Program-made: the position numbers and the translations under genes
NCBI GenBank assembly: GCA_946405105.1
Contig: CAMJFY010000011.1
Location: 1-51,546 of the forward strand
From: an uncultured Caryophanales bacterium
GTDB lineage: Bacteria; Bacillota_I; Bacilli_A; Acholeplasmatales; Anaeroplasmataceae
Reading direction: 5' to 3'
Length of the DNA: 51,546 bases
Shown: piece by piece, positions 8,585-19,632 of the stretch
How the letters are laid out: every line of letters begins with the position of its first letter
How positions within the stretch are numbered: position 1 is the first letter of the stretch
Notes under the pieces: generated by a model
Told to the model about the DNA's origin: nothing
Database searches by the model: none
What the model saw: only the letters and a program-made list of their open reading frames with translations

Positions 8585-9442
8585 TTATTCCTCCATATGC
8601 TTTAAGTAGCATTCTAATGTATTTTCCATTAAACAAGTAATTGTCATTGGTCCGATACCACCAGGTACCTTTGTAATGTAAGATGCCTTTGGTTCAACAT
8701 CCTTGAAATCAACATCTCCACATAGCTTACCTGTTGTTTCGTCTCTATTAACACCAACATCAATAACAACAGCACCATCTCTAACCATATCTGCCTTAAC
8801 AAATTTAGCTTTACCTACTGCAGCAATGATAATATCTGCAGTTTTTGTTATTTCAGCTAAATTCTTAGTTCTACTATGACAAATAGTTACTGTTGCGTTT
8901 CTATCTAATAATAGCTTACTTACTGGCATACCAACTATATTACTTCTACCAATAACAACTGCATGCTTGCCTTCAATTTGGATATTAGCGAAATCTAAAA
9001 CCTCAATAATACCCTTTGGAGTACAAGATACAATTCCAGGTTGTTTTAAATATAGTGAAGCTACATTGAATGGATGGAATCCATCAACATCCTTTGCTGG
9101 TGTAATAGAATTTATTACTAAATCAGGATTAATATGCTTTGGTAATGGTAATTGAACTAAAATACCATCAACAGTTGAATCATTATTTAATTCATCAATT
9201 ATTTCTAATAATTCCTTTTCTGTTATATTTTCAGGCTTTTTGATTGTTGTATTCTTAATACCAATTTCTTCACAAGCCTTTCCTTTACCAGTTACATAAG
9301 AAACTGATGCAGGATTATCTCCTACTAATATAACAACTAAATGAGGAAGTCTTGAATATTTTTTAGCAAATTCAATAACCTCTTCTTTCATTTTATTTCT
9401 TCTGATTGTAGCAAGCTCTTTACCACTAATTACAATAGCCAT
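8585..9442 (-). CDS. folD: Bifunctional methylene-THF dehydrogenase / methenyl-THF cyclohydrolase
   Basis: FolD interconverts 5,10-methylene-THF and 10-formyl-THF, the donor used by PurN and PurH encoded upstream in the same operon. The 285-residue protein has the catalytic segment [15 protein letters not shown] (Tyr and Lys) near residues 49-63, the [14 protein letters not shown] motif near 92-105, the DVDGFHP segment, and the Rossmann segment [17 protein letters not shown]. The PGGIGPMT motif closes the active site. The ATG follows an AAGGGTGG ribosome site. Its place in a purine operon fits one-carbon supply. Confidence 0.96.
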   Translation of the reverse strand: MAIVISGKELATIRRNKMKEEVIEFAKKYSRLPHLVVILVGDNPASVSYVTGKGKACEEIGIKNTTIKKPENITEKELLEIIDELNNDSTVDGILVQLPLPKHINPDLVINSITPAKDVDGFHPFNVASLYLKQPGIVSCTPKGIIEVLDFANIQIEGKHAVVIGRSNIVGMPVSKLLLDRNATVTICHSRTKNLAEITKTADIIIAAVGKAKFVKADMVRDGAVVIDVGVNRDETTGKLCGDVDFKDVEPKASYITKVPGGIGPMTITCLMENTLECYLKHMEE

Positions 9443-9460
9443 AATTAATCCACCCTTATT

Positions 9461-10708
9461 TTAAAATTTTTTATATGCCTTAGCACCAATATCAGTTCTA
9501 TGATATAAATTTTCGCACTTAATTTCATCAACTAATGCGTTAGCCTTCTTGTTTGCTTCCTCTAATGTATCAGCTGAAGCTACAACGAATAATACTCTAC
9601 CACCATTAGTTACATAATTTCCATTATCATCAAATTTAGTACCCATGTGATAAATATTATCACTATTGGCATTTTCAATGATAAATCCCTTCTTATAATC
9701 ACCAGGATATCCTTTAGATGCCATAACAATACCAATTGTACACTTGTTGTCCCAAACTAAATTAGGCTTTTCTCCATTTACAATTGCCATAAATGCATCA
9801 TAGATATCTGATGTTAATCTAGGTAATACTACTTCAGTTTCAGGATCACCAAATCTAGCATTGAATTCGATAACCTTGATTCCCTTTTTAGTCTTCATTA
9901 ATCCACCATATAATACACCTTTGAATGGATTACCTTCGTTAACCATAGCCTTAGCTGTAGGAATCATTATTTTATTTAATGCTTCGTTATAATCCTTTTC
10001 AGTAATAAAAGGTAATGGAGAATATGCACCCATACCTCCAGTATTTGGTCCTTTATCACCATCATATGCTCTCTTATGATCTTGTGCTAATTGTAATGGA
10101 TAAACATTTTCTCCATCAACAAAGCACATAAATGAAAATTCAGGGCCTTCAAGGCATTCCTCAATTACAACCTTGCCATGTCCATATTTATCATCTAATA
10201 GCATATCCTTTAAGGCTTCTTCAGCCTGTTCAAAATTCTCTGCAATAACTACACCCTTACCAGCAGCTAATCCATCATATTTAATAACTGTTGGGAATGG
10301 TGAAATCTTTACAAATGAAATTGCAGCTTTATAATCATCAAATACTTCATATCTTGCTGTAGGAATATTGTATTTAGACATTAAGTCCTTAGCAAAATTC
10401 TTTGATGATTCAATTTGAGCAGCTGCCTTTGTAGGTCCAAATACAGCAATACCCTCCTTTTGTAATTCATCAACGATACCAACTGCTAGGGCAGCCTCTG
10501 GTCCTACAACAACTAAATCTATTTTTTCATCCTTAGCAAATGCAACTAAATTAGATACATCAGTATCCTTAATATTAACGCACATTGCTAGCTTTGAAAT
10601 ACCTGCGTTACCAGGTGCAGCATAAATTTCAGTAACCTTAGATGATTTTGATAGAGCATGAACAATTGCATGCTCTCTTCCTCCACCACCAATAACTAAA
10701 ACCTTCAT
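9461..10708 (-). CDS. purD: Phosphoribosylamine-glycine ligase (GAR synthetase)
   Basis: PurD joins phosphoribosylamine and glycine using ATP, the second step of de novo purine synthesis. The 415-residue protein begins with VIGGGGREHAIVHAL and has the ATP-grasp core: YDGLAAGKGVVIA near residue 147, and the metal-binding FNARFGDPETEVVLPRL near 283. The C-terminal domain is complete. An AGGAGA site lies before the ATG, and 18 nt separate it from purH. Its substrate phosphoribosylamine would come from PurF, which is not encoded in this window. Confidence 0.97.
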   Translation of the reverse strand: MKVLVIGGGGREHAIVHALSKSSKVTEIYAAPGNAGISKLAMCVNIKDTDVSNLVAFAKDEKIDLVVVGPEAALAVGIVDELQKEGIAVFGPTKAAAQIESSKNFAKDLMSKYNIPTARYEVFDDYKAAISFVKISPFPTVIKYDGLAAGKGVVIAENFEQAEEALKDMLLDDKYGHGKVVIEECLEGPEFSFMCFVDGENVYPLQLAQDHKRAYDGDKGPNTGGMGAYSPLPFITEKDYNEALNKIMIPTAKAMVNEGNPFKGVLYGGLMKTKKGIKVIEFNARFGDPETEVVLPRLTSDIYDAFMAIVNGEKPNLVWDNKCTIGIVMASKGYPGDYKKGFIIENANSDNIYHMGTKFDDNGNYVTNGGRVLFVVASADTLEEANKKANALVDEIKCENLYHRTDIGAKAYKKF

Positions 10709-10726
10709 GTTTATCTCTCCTATATA

Positions 10727-12265
10727 TTAGTGTTTGAAATGGCGCATTCCAGTTGTCACCATAGCTATACCAAGCTCATCACAAGCTTTAATTGAATCCT
10801 CGTCTCTAATTGATCCACCAGGTTGAATAATTGCAGTAACACCATATTGTGCTGCAAGTCTTACTGTGTCATCAAATGGGAAGAATGCATCAGAAGCTAA
10901 TACTAATGATGTAATATTGTGCTCCTTAGCCCAGTCTAGTGCTATCTTAGCTGAACCAACACGGTTCATTTGACCAGCACCAACACCAGCTGTTGTTTCA
11001 TCTTTAGCAACTAGGATTGCATTACTCTTAACATGCTTAACAACCTTCATTGCGAATAATAAATCCTTCATTTCAGCATCTGTAGGAGTCTTCTTAGTTA
11101 CTACCTTAAGATCTGCTTCATTCCAAATATCATTATCTAAATCTTGATATAATAAACCACCATTAACTGTTAATGCTTGCTTCTTGTCAGTGAATTCTGA
11201 ATCCATATCAACAACCATTACTCTACAGTTTGTCTTCTTAGCTAATACTTCTTTAGCTTCATCAGTATAGCCTGGAGCCATAATGATTTCTAGGAATACC
11301 TTCTTAGCCATGATATCCTTAGCTAATGCTTTATCAACTGGTCTATTGAATGCAACGATACCACCATAAATTGAAACTGAATCAGCATTGTATGCCTTAT
11401 CCCAAGCCTCAACGATAGTTGCTGCTGAAGCAACTCCACATGGATTCATATGCTTTAATCCAATTGCAGTTGGCTCCTTGAATTCTTTTAATAAATTTAA
11501 GCATGCATTTGCATCTTGAATATTATTGTATGATAATTCTTTTCCTTGAATTTGTGTTGCATGAACGATTGAATATGAAGTTTTAGGTCCTTCATATAAT
11601 GCAGCCTTTTGATGTGGGTTTTCACCATATCTTAATGATTGCTTTAAATCATAAGTAATTGTTAATGATTCAGGATTTTCTTCTCCTGCTTGCTTTGTCA
11701 TATATTCAGCAATCATTGCATCGTATCTAGCAGTTGTTCTAAATACCTTTGCAGCAAGACGTCTTCTTGTTTCATAAGAAGTATCTCCGTTTGCTTTAAT
11801 TTCATTTAATACTGTCTCATAATCATTAATATCAGTTACAACTGTAACGAATTTATGATTCTTTGCAGCTGATCTAATCATTGATGGACCACCGATATCA
11901 ATGTTTTCAACACATTCATCGAAATCAGCACCACGTTCAACTGTTTGACGGAATGCATAAAGATTTACACATACTAAATCAATATAATCAATATTGTGCT
12001 CCTTAACTTGAGCTACATGAGATTCCTTATCACGGATTGCTAGTAATCCACCATGTACATTTGGATGTAGTGTTTTAACTCTACCATCTAAAATCTCAGG
12101 GAAGCCAGTGATATCAGAAATATCAATTGCTTTAACTCCACCAGCGATTAATACCTTTTTAGTACCACCAGTAGATACTATTTCATAACCACATTCTTCA
12201 AGACCTTTACAGAATTCAACAACGCCAGTCTTATCTGTAACACTAACTAATGCTCTTTTCATCAT
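10727..12265 (-). CDS. purH: Bifunctional AICAR transformylase / IMP cyclohydrolase
   Basis: PurH catalyses the last two steps to IMP, formylating AICAR with 10-formyl-THF and cyclising FAICAR. The N-terminal MGS-like cyclohydrolase domain starts ALVSVTDKTGVVEF and includes STGGTKK and DGRVKTLHP. The C-terminal transformylase has LRYGENPHQ and LKHMNPCGVASA, carrying the catalytic Lys-His pair. The length, 512 residues, is normal. Its ATG shares a base with the purN stop (TAATG), so the two are probably translationally coupled. A second in-frame ATG directly follows the first. Confidence 0.97.
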   Translation of the reverse strand: MMKRALVSVTDKTGVVEFCKGLEECGYEIVSTGGTKKVLIAGGVKAIDISDITGFPEILDGRVKTLHPNVHGGLLAIRDKESHVAQVKEHNIDYIDLVCVNLYAFRQTVERGADFDECVENIDIGGPSMIRSAAKNHKFVTVVTDINDYETVLNEIKANGDTSYETRRRLAAKVFRTTARYDAMIAEYMTKQAGEENPESLTITYDLKQSLRYGENPHQKAALYEGPKTSYSIVHATQIQGKELSYNNIQDANACLNLLKEFKEPTAIGLKHMNPCGVASAATIVEAWDKAYNADSVSIYGGIVAFNRPVDKALAKDIMAKKVFLEIIMAPGYTDEAKEVLAKKTNCRVMVVDMDSEFTDKKQALTVNGGLLYQDLDNDIWNEADLKVVTKKTPTDAEMKDLLFAMKVVKHVKSNAILVAKDETTAGVGAGQMNRVGSAKIALDWAKEHNITSLVLASDAFFPFDDTVRLAAQYGVTAIIQPGGSIRDEDSIKACDELGIAMVTTGMRHFKH

Positions 12266-12837
12266 TATTTCTCCTCGTTAAAAATCTTATTTATTGCTTC
12301 TACGTATAATACATGTTCAATTTCATGAATATGCTTTTCTACTTCATCAACATCATTTCCATAATATTCAAATCCACGTTGCATTATTATTTTTCCTGAA
12401 TCTACTCCAGAATCAACATAATGAACAGTAACACCGAATACTTTAACACCATAATCAAAGGCATCCTGTATTCCGTGTGCACCCTTAAATGATGGTAATA
12501 AGGCAGGATGAATATTAATCATCTTACCTTCATAATTATCTAATAATACTGTACCAATATATCTCATATATCCAGCAAGACATATTAAATCAACGTTTAA
12601 AGCTTTTAGCTTTTCAACAATGATTGTTTCAAATTCTTCTTTGGAAGAATAGTCCTTTGCTTTAAAAACAAATGATGGTACATTATGATTCTTTGCTCTT
12701 TCTATAACGTATGCTTTTTTGTTATCGCATACCATTAATACTACTTTAGCATCTTTAATTGTTCCATTTTCAACAGCGTTAACAATTGCTTCGAAATTTG
12801 TTCCACTGCCACTTGCAAAAATAGCTATATTTTTCAT
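12265..12837 (-). CDS. purN: Phosphoribosylglycinamide formyltransferase, THF-dependent
   Basis: PurN transfers a formyl group from 10-formyl-THF to GAR. The 190-residue protein starts IAIFASGSGTNFEAI (phosphate-binding loop), has AGYMRYIG near residue 89, the catalytic INIHPALLPSFKG segment near 107-119 with the Asn and His, and the VHYVDSGVDSGKII motif with the catalytic Asp. It overlaps both neighbours by single bases (purM stop, purH start). No formate-dependent PurT is seen here, so the cell appears to rely on folate; fhs and folD in the window fit this. Confidence 0.96.
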   Translation of the reverse strand: MKNIAIFASGSGTNFEAIVNAVENGTIKDAKVVLMVCDNKKAYVIERAKNHNVPSFVFKAKDYSSKEEFETIIVEKLKALNVDLICLAGYMRYIGTVLLDNYEGKMINIHPALLPSFKGAHGIQDAFDYGVKVFGVTVHYVDSGVDSGKIIMQRGFEYYGNDVDEVEKHIHEIEHVLYVEAINKIFNEEK

Positions 12838-13871
12838 TATTTATGAATCTCTACCTTACCAGCGTTATTTGTAATAGAACCAATAATATATGCCTTATCG
12901 CCATGCTTAGCTAGGATATCGATTGCCTTTTTAGCATCCTTTTCATCCTTAACAGCGATAACCATACCGATACCCATGTTATAGATATTGAACATTTCAC
13001 GGTGATCTACCTTACCATACTTCTCTAAGAATTTGAATACTGGTAATATAGGCCATGAGCCTTCCTTAATATCTAATCCTTGTGTTTCATTTAGGATACG
13101 TGGAATATTTTCATCAAATCCACCACCAGTGATATGAGCAACACCATGAACATCTACGTTCTTAATAACGTCTAATACTTGCTTACAATAAATTCTTGTA
13201 GGTGTTAGGAATACTTCACCAACAACTCCACCTAATTCATCGCTATATGAATGTAGGTCAATATTGTTATCAGAAATAATCTTTCTAACTAATGAGAATC
13301 CGTTAGAATGTACACCAGTAGATGCAACACCAACTAGGATATCTCCTACTGCTACCTTTGAATCATCAATTAGCTTTGATTTTTCAACAACACCAACTGC
13401 GAAACCAGCGATGTCATATTCGCCATCAGAATACATACCAGGCATTTCAGCAGTTTCACCACCGATTAATGCACATCCTGCTTGAACACATCCATCTGCA
13501 ATACCAGATACAATCTTTTCAAGCTTTTCAGGAATAGCATGTCCTAATGCTACATAATCTAAGAAATATAGTGGCTCTGCACCTTGTGCTAATACATCAT
13601 TAACACACATTGCTACCGCATCGATACCGATTGTATCATGCTTGTCCATTTCAAATGCTAATTTAAGCTTTGTACCAACACCATCAGTTCCTGATACTAG
13701 CATTGGTTCTTTATATCCTAAACTAGCTAAATCAAACATACCACCGAAAGATCCGATGCCTGATACGCAACCAGGTCTATCAGTTCTCTTAACATGCTTT
13801 TTATATCTTCTTACTGCTTCATATCCAGCTTCTAAATCTACACCAGATGAGCCATATGCTTTTGAACCCAT
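12837..13871 (-). CDS. purM: Phosphoribosylformylglycinamidine cyclo-ligase (AIR synthetase)
   Basis: PurM closes the imidazole ring, turning FGAM into AIR with ATP. The 344-residue protein has the family motifs [11 protein letters not shown] near residue 40, [12 protein letters not shown] near 60, [19 protein letters not shown] near 87, and [11 protein letters not shown] near 137. The ATG is preceded by AGGAGG. It sits between purC and purN in the operon, directly downstream in the pathway from PurL. Confidence 0.97.
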   Translation of the reverse strand: MGSKAYGSSGVDLEAGYEAVRRYKKHVKRTDRPGCVSGIGSFGGMFDLASLGYKEPMLVSGTDGVGTKLKLAFEMDKHDTIGIDAVAMCVNDVLAQGAEPLYFLDYVALGHAIPEKLEKIVSGIADGCVQAGCALIGGETAEMPGMYSDGEYDIAGFAVGVVEKSKLIDDSKVAVGDILVGVASTGVHSNGFSLVRKIISDNNIDLHSYSDELGGVVGEVFLTPTRIYCKQVLDVIKNVDVHGVAHITGGGFDENIPRILNETQGLDIKEGSWPILPVFKFLEKYGKVDHREMFNIYNMGIGMVIAVKDEKDAKKAIDILAKHGDKAYIIGSITNNAGKVEIHK

Positions 13872-13886
13872 TTTATCCTCCTATAA

Positions 13887-14600
13887 TTAAGCAAGCTTTT
13901 GTAAACGAGCATATATTTCTTCATATGCTCCCATTACATCGCCTAAGTCTCTTCTAAATCTATCTTTGTCTAAATGATCATTTGTCTTAGCGTCCCAAAG
14001 TCTGCAGCAGTCTGGAGAAATTTCATCAGCTAATACAATTTTTCCATTTGAAGTTCTACCAAATTCAACCTTAAAGTCTACAAGCTTAACGCCGATTTCA
14101 GCGAACATCTTCTTTAATTCTTCATTTATTTTTGCAGTTAATGAATAAATTTCCTTTAATTCATCATAAGTTGCAGCACCAACTGCAACTGCATGATGAT
14201 CATTAATAAGAGGATCGCCTAAAGCATCATTTTTGTAACAAATTTCAAAAATTGTATGCTTTGCAACTGTTCCTTCTTCGATACCTAATCTCTTAGCCAT
14301 TGAACCAGCGATTATATTTCTAGTAATAACCTCTAGTGGGAAAATATTTACCTTATAGCATAATTGATCAGTATCATTTAATGTCTTTATATAATGAGTA
14401 GGAATGCCTGCCTTGATTAGACGATTGTAAATAATTGTTGTAATCTTATTATTTAATTCGCCCTTTTTTGCAAATTGTGCATGCTTAGCACCGTTACCAG
14501 CTGTTGCATCATCCTTATAATGCATTATGATAATATCTTTATCATCAGTTGCGTATACTTGTTTAGCTTTTCCTTCGTATAATAATTCTTTCTTTCCCAT
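13887..14600 (-). CDS. purC: SAICAR synthetase
   Basis: PurC condenses CAIR with aspartate using ATP to form SAICAR. The 237-residue protein begins [18 protein letters not shown], the P-loop-like start of the family, and carries [15 protein letters not shown] near residue 90 and [14 protein letters not shown] near 191-204. An AGAGGA site precedes the ATG and 11 nt separate it from purL. PurE and PurK supply its substrate; purK opens this operon while purE is in another unit. Confidence 0.96.
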   Translation of the reverse strand: MGKKELLYEGKAKQVYATDDKDIIIMHYKDDATAGNGAKHAQFAKKGELNNKITTIIYNRLIKAGIPTHYIKTLNDTDQLCYKVNIFPLEVITRNIIAGSMAKRLGIEEGTVAKHTIFEICYKNDALGDPLINDHHAVAVGAATYDELKEIYSLTAKINEELKKMFAEIGVKLVDFKVEFGRTSNGKIVLADEISPDCCRLWDAKTNDHLDKDRFRRDLGDVMGAYEEIYARLQKLA

Positions 14601-14611
14601 ATTTAGTCCTC

Positions 14612-17600
14612 TTATTTTTTAAAGTAATTTACTGCGTTTTCAAAAATATTTTGTTTCTTATTTCCTCTAATATTCTTGAATAGGTTATTTTCATATCTTT
14701 CTGAATGTCCCATCTTACCTAAGATTAATCCATCATCTGAAATAATACCTTCAATTGCATATTCAGAACCATTTGGATTATATGGAGCTTCAGTTGTTGG
14801 CTTTTCGTCTGAATCAACATATACAAATGCGATTTGACCATTCATCGCAAGCTTCTCTGCATCTTCCTTAGAAATCATGAATTTACCTTCTCCATGGCTG
14901 ACTGCGATGCTGTGAACCTCACCAGTCTTGTAAGATGATAACCATGGTGATTTATTAGTCATAATCTTAGTAGATACGATTTGTGAAACGTGTCTATTAA
15001 TATCATTTCTAAATAATGTAGGTGAATTTTCAGTTACTTCACCAATCTTTCCATGAGGTAATAGACCTGATTTAACTAATGCTTGGAATCCATTACAAAT
15101 ACCAAGAATTAATCCTTTTCTTTCTATTAAACGATTAATTGCAGCCTTGATATCTTCTTGATTTAATACATTAGCAATGAATTTTGCAGATCCATCTGGT
15201 TCATCACCAGCTGAGAATCCACCAGATAACACGAAGATATCTGCCTTATCAATATTTTCAACCATTTCCTTGATACTATCATTAATATCTTGTGAATTTT
15301 GGTTTCTAAATACTGTTACTACTGTCTTAGCTCCAGCCTTCTTAAATGCACGAGATGTATCATAATCACAGTTTGTACCAGGGAATACTGGGAAGTATGC
15401 GATTACTTCGTCCTTGTTATTTAATGAAGCAACCTTTGCCTTACAAGGCTTGAATTGTAATAATTCACAATTGTTATAGCCTTTATCTTTATAAACCTTT
15501 GTAAACTTCTTTGTGTTTGCCTCTTCTAGAGCAGCTAATGTGAACTTCTCACCATTAATTACTCCAACCTTGAAGTGGCTTGTACGACCAATATGAATTA
15601 CATTAGGGTTGCAATCCTTTGGATAATCTAAACTTCCTGAAACTTCGATTAGGATTGAACCATAATTAAATCTATCTAATTCTTTTTCATCATATTCAAC
15701 TTTGAATCCAACACCATTACCGAAGCTACATTTTGCAAGAGCTTCTACTAATCCACCGAATCCTAAAGCATATGCTGAAACGATTTTTCCTTTTTCAATA
15801 TTATGAGCAACAAAATCAAAGTTTTCCTTTAATTGCTCTACATTAGGTGTATAGTCAGCATTTTCTGTATGCTTAACTAAATATAATTTATGTCCTCTAG
15901 ATTTGAAATCTGGAGAGATAACATTATTAGCATTAACAGTTGTAATACCAAATGCCATTAGCATTGGAGGTACTGATAATGAATCATTGAATGTACCTGA
16001 CATTGAATCCTTACCACCAATTGAAGGTAGACCGAATTCTGTTTGCATCTTTAATGCACCAAGTAATGCTGCTAGAGGTTTACCCCAAGAAAGCTCTGAA
16101 TTCATTCTTTCAAAGAATTCTTGATATGAGAATCTCATGTTGTTATATCTAGCACCTGCAGCAACTACCTTTGATATTGCTTCAATGATTGCATATTCTG
16201 CACCATGGTATGGAGACCATTTTGCAATGAATGGGTTATAACCGAATGCCATAATTGAAGCAGCATCTGTATATCCATCCTTAACAGGTAGCTTTTCAAC
16301 TGATACCTGTGTTTCAGTCTTTTGATATTTTCCACCAAATGGCATTAATACTGTTGAAGCTCCGATTGTTGAGTCAAACATTTCAATTAAGCCCTTTTGG
16401 CTAACTACGTTATTATCAGCTAGAGTCTTAAATACTCTTTCTACTAATGGTTGTTCTTCCTTAACAAATGGATTCTTCTCTTCAACTGCACCAATTGTTG
16501 CATTTGCATGGTGAAGTGCACCAGCTGAATCAATGAACTTACGAGATAGGTTAACAATTTGTCTTCCTCTATAATTCATTACAAGTCTTGGCTCTGCAGT
16601 AACTACAGCAACCTTAGTAACTTCAATATTTTCTTCTTTACAATATTTAATAAATTCTTCTACATCCTTAGGCTCTACTACAACTGCCATTCTTTCTTGT
16701 GATTCAGAAATAGCAACCTCTGTAGCATTTAAGCCTGTATATTTTGTAGGAACTGCATCTAATGATATTTCAAGACCATCAGCTAATTCACCGATTGCTA
16801 CTGAAACACCACCAGCACCGAAGTCATTTGATTTCTTAATTAATTTTGTAACCTCAGGTCTTCTAAATAAGTGGCTGATCTTTCTTTCCTCAGGTGCATT
16901 ACCCTTTTGAACCTCAGATGAACAAACCTCTAATGACTTAGTTGTATGCTCCTTAGATGAACCAGTTGCACCACCGATACCATCTCTACCAGTTCTTCCA
17001 CCTAATAATAATATTACATCTCCTGCTGCAGGTGATTCTCTTCTAATAACATCAGCTCTAACTGCACCAACTACAGCACCAACCTCTAATCTCTTAGCTA
17101 CATAATCATCATGATAGATTTCTCTAACATGTGTTGTTGCTAAACCGATTTGGTTACCATATGATGAATAACCTTGAGCTGCCTTTGTAGAAATAATACG
17201 TTGAGGTAGCTTACCAGGTAATGTATCTTTAATTTCAGCATAGATATTACCAGCACCAGTAACACGCATTGCTTGGTAAACATAAGCACGTCCTGATAGT
17301 GGGTCTCTAATTGCTCCACCTAAACATGTAGATGCACCACCGAATGGTTCAATTTCAGTTGGGTGGTTATGAGTTTCATTTTTGAATTGTAATAACCATT
17401 TTTCAGGTTTTCCATCAACATCAATTGTAACAAAGATTGAACAAGCATTGTTTTCTTCAGATTCCTCTAAGTCATCTAGCTTACCAATCTTTCTTAAGTA
17501 TCTAGCACCAATTGTTGCTAAATCCATTAAACAGATTTTCTTTTCTTCTCTTTGTAAATCTTTTCTAATATTGTAATAATTGTCTAATGCTTCATCTAGC

Positions 17601-18325
17601 TCAGCCTTCATGAATGATTCATCAATTTTGATTTCATCTAAAACTGTACCAAATGTTGTATGTCTACAGTGATCAGACCAATATGTATCAAGAATTCTTA
17701 ATTCTGTTTCCCAAGGATCTCTTCCTTCTGACTTGAAGTAATCAACAACACACTTTAAGTCATCCTTGTTCATTGCAAGGCCCATCTTCTTGCAATAAGC
17801 ATCAAGGTCCTTATCCTCCATTTTTGTGAAGCCCTCTAAAACCTCAACTGGCTTTATAGGTGCTTTTTCCATGTCAGTTAATTGAGTTAAATCCTTTTCT
17901 CTAGCTTCTACTGCATTGATTTCAAATTTCTTAACCTTTTCTAAATCCTCATCAGATGTTTCATCATCTAAGATAATGATTCTTCCTGATCTAATATTGA
18001 TATCTGCATCTGGATTGATTAGCTTAACACAATCAATTGCTGATGAAGCTCTTTGATCGAATTGTCCTGGTAGGAATTCGATTGCAATGTATTTCTTACC
18101 ATTTAAATCTAGGTTATCAAATACATTATCAGTAACTATTTCACCAAATACTCTATATTTAGCCTTTTCTAATAATTCCTCATCAAAATTGAATAAATCA
18201 TATACGTTAATTGTTCTAACGTTCTTTTGATTTAATCCTAGATTTAGATTTAGTTCAGCTTGTAATGATTTAGCTTCAACTTGATATTTTTCTTTCTTTT
18301 CAACGTAAATTCTATAATCTGCCAT
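14612..18325 (-). CDS. purL: FGAM synthase, large single-chain form
   Basis: This is the one-chain FGAM synthase (about 1237 residues), which converts FGAR to FGAM with glutamine and ATP. It replaces the PurS-PurQ-PurL set of Bacillus and resembles the long form of proteobacteria and many clostridia. Order: N-terminal PurS-like domain, linker, two PurM-like halves ([13 protein letters not shown] near 220, [18 protein letters not shown] near 315), and a C-terminal class I amidotransferase with [14 protein letters not shown] and the nucleophile Cys in GICNGFQAL. The ATG at 18325, with GAGG upstream and 4 nt after the purK stop, is better than the GTG at 18340. Confidence 0.97.
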   Translation of the reverse strand: MADYRIYVEKKEKYQVEAKSLQAELNLNLGLNQKNVRTINVYDLFNFDEELLEKAKYRVFGEIVTDNVFDNLDLNGKKYIAIEFLPGQFDQRASSAIDCVKLINPDADINIRSGRIIILDDETSDEDLEKVKKFEINAVEAREKDLTQLTDMEKAPIKPVEVLEGFTKMEDKDLDAYCKKMGLAMNKDDLKCVVDYFKSEGRDPWETELRILDTYWSDHCRHTTFGTVLDEIKIDESFMKAELDEALDNYYNIRKDLQREEKKICLMDLATIGARYLRKIGKLDDLEESEENNACSIFVTIDVDGKPEKWLLQFKNETHNHPTEIEPFGGASTCLGGAIRDPLSGRAYVYQAMRVTGAGNIYAEIKDTLPGKLPQRIISTKAAQGYSSYGNQIGLATTHVREIYHDDYVAKRLEVGAVVGAVRADVIRRESPAAGDVILLLGGRTGRDGIGGATGSSKEHTTKSLEVCSSEVQKGNAPEERKISHLFRRPEVTKLIKKSNDFGAGGVSVAIGELADGLEISLDAVPTKYTGLNATEVAISESQERMAVVVEPKDVEEFIKYCKEENIEVTKVAVVTAEPRLVMNYRGRQIVNLSRKFIDSAGALHHANATIGAVEEKNPFVKEEQPLVERVFKTLADNNVVSQKGLIEMFDSTIGASTVLMPFGGKYQKTETQVSVEKLPVKDGYTDAASIMAFGYNPFIAKWSPYHGAEYAIIEAISKVVAAGARYNNMRFSYQEFFERMNSELSWGKPLAALLGALKMQTEFGLPSIGGKDSMSGTFNDSLSVPPMLMAFGITTVNANNVISPDFKSRGHKLYLVKHTENADYTPNVEQLKENFDFVAHNIEKGKIVSAYALGFGGLVEALAKCSFGNGVGFKVEYDEKELDRFNYGSILIEVSGSLDYPKDCNPNVIHIGRTSHFKVGVINGEKFTLAALEEANTKKFTKVYKDKGYNNCELLQFKPCKAKVASLNNKDEVIAYFPVFPGTNCDYDTSRAFKKAGAKTVVTVFRNQNSQDINDSIKEMVENIDKADIFVLSGGFSAGDEPDGSAKFIANVLNQEDIKAAINRLIERKGLILGICNGFQALVKSGLLPHGKIGEVTENSPTLFRNDINRHVSQIVSTKIMTNKSPWLSSYKTGEVHSIAVSHGEGKFMISKEDAEKLAMNGQIAFVYVDSDEKPTTEAPYNPNGSEYAIEGIISDDGLILGKMGHSERYENNLFKNIRGNKKQNIFENAVNYFKK

Positions 18326-18329
18326 GTCA

Positions 18330-19412
18330 TTAATCCTCACAAAATAAATTTTTATATTTCTCTACATATTCTTCTTTTGTAGTGTTTGTAAAAGTTATAT
18401 GAGCCATCTTTCTCTTTTCTCTTACCTCTGATTTGAAATAATCATGAATATGAACATTCTCATTATTCTTTAGTTTCTTCATATTCTCATAATCAAATCC
18501 TAGAATGTTTTTCATTACTGTAGGAGAAATAAGTTTTGGTTCCTCAAGCTCGATTTCTAATAAGAATCTTGCTAATTCTTTATATTGGTTTGTTGTACAA
18601 CCCTCAATAGTGTAGTGTCCACTGTTGTGTGGTCTAGGTGCCATTTCATTGAAATAATATTTATCACCCTTAACAAAAATCTCTATACATAGGATTCCAT
18701 AATATCCTACGCTTTCCATAAACTTTTTAGCATCCTCTTTGATATCCTCAAATACCTTCAATTGCTTATCAACGAATACCTCATCTAGGATACCATTTTT
18801 ATGTTTATTAATTCCCATTGGGAAAGTAATAGTTTTATCTTTACTTCTAACTAGAATTACTGATGTTTCAAAATCATAATTGATGAATTCTTCAAGAATA
18901 CCTTCACCTTCAAGGAAAGGCTTAACCTTTTCAATGTCATCTAAAGACTTAATAACAACCTGTCCATGACCATCATATCCTAAAGTTGTTGTCTTATATA
19001 CACAAGGGATTCCAATTTCTTTAATTCCATCGTTTAAATCCTTTAGGGAATTAATTGCTTTAAACTTTGGAGTTTTTAATCCATGCTTCTTTGCATTTTC
19101 CTTTTCTCTGATTCTGTTTTGTGAATCAAATAATGGTTGAATACCTTGAGGGATATTATATGTATCTAATAAAAATTTCAATTGAGCTGATGGTACATTT
19201 TCAAATTCATATGTGATAACATCAGTCATATCGCCTAGTTTCTTTAACCCTTCAATATCATCGTATTTTGCAACAACGATATCATCGCACACAAAGCTTG
19301 CTGAGCATTTAGGATTAGGATCTAAGCAAACAGCCTTAGCACCTAGCTTATGAATTTCTTCTGCCAGCATCATACCAAGCTGGCCACCACCAATAATTCC
19401 AATAGTTTTCAT
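18330..19412 (-). CDS. purK: 5-(carboxyamino)imidazole ribonucleotide synthase
   Basis: PurK carboxylates AIR to N5-CAIR using ATP and bicarbonate; PurE then rearranges it. The protein (about 360 residues) starts TIGIIGGGQLGMMLAEE and is an ATP-grasp enzyme, with VYKTTTLGYDGHGQVVI near residue 145, EEFINYDFETSVI, and FNEMAPRPHNSGHYTIEGC near 260. The ATG at 19412 has AAAGAGG 5 nt upstream; the longer frame from a TTG at 19430 would start inside the terminator tail. purK is first in the operon and directly behind the attenuator. Purine operons more often have purE beside purK; here purE lies upstream in a separate unit. Confidence 0.96.
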   Translation of the reverse strand: MKTIGIIGGGQLGMMLAEEIHKLGAKAVCLDPNPKCSASFVCDDIVVAKYDDIEGLKKLGDMTDVITYEFENVPSAQLKFLLDTYNIPQGIQPLFDSQNRIREKENAKKHGLKTPKFKAINSLKDLNDGIKEIGIPCVYKTTTLGYDGHGQVVIKSLDDIEKVKPFLEGEGILEEFINYDFETSVILVRSKDKTITFPMGINKHKNGILDEVFVDKQLKVFEDIKEDAKKFMESVGYYGILCIEIFVKGDKYYFNEMAPRPHNSGHYTIEGCTTNQYKELARFLLEIELEEPKLISPTVMKNILGFDYENMKKLKNNENVHIHDYFKSEVREKRKMAHITFTNTTKEEYVEKYKNLFCED

Positions 19413-19626
19413 AATAACCTCTTTAAACAAAAAAGAGCAGCATTAAACAATGCTACTTTAATCGCACTAAAAACATCCATTTATTAAAAATGGTCTGTTA
19501 ATAATATTAACTTGCATCATATGCTTCATCATAAATGTGAACCTCGATCCAAGTAGAGTAGTAATTCTTAATATCTTACCTCCATTTTAATATTTATAAT
19601 ATTAAAAGGGACTATTAAAAACTACA
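19413..19626 (-). promoter_or_regulatory. Structured leader of the purine operon (candidate riboswitch or attenuator, class unknown)
   Basis: About 210 nt separate the predicted start site from the purK ATG. In RNA order there is a perfect 10-bp stem with a 3-nt loop (19607-19585), then GGAGG (19583-19579), then a relatively GC-rich core, then an intrinsic terminator. CUACUUG at 19556-19550 has two competing partners: CAAGU at 19514-19510 closes a 35-nt loop, while AAGUAG at 19458-19453 overlaps the 5' arm of the terminator. That is the arrangement of a switch between terminated and antiterminated states. I do not recognise purine, PRPP, guanidine, ZTP, T-box or THF consensus sequences. A purine-related signal is inferred only from the operon. 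Confidence 0.55.
19429..19457 (-). terminator. Intrinsic terminator in the purK leader (attenuator)
   Basis: On the minus strand AGTAGCATT pairs with AATGCTGCT across a 4-nt loop (9 bp, one G-U), followed by C and six T. The T-run ends about 16 nt before the purK ATG. No gene ends just upstream that needs terminating, so it acts on the purine operon's own leader transcript. Confidence 0.8.
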
Positions 19627-19632
19627 TTCTAT

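Noticed and set aside
19412-19626. purK leader read as a known riboswitch
   Set aside because: I compared it with purine, PRPP/guanidine, ZTP, THF and T-box consensus elements by eye and found none of their conserved cores. It stays unclassified.
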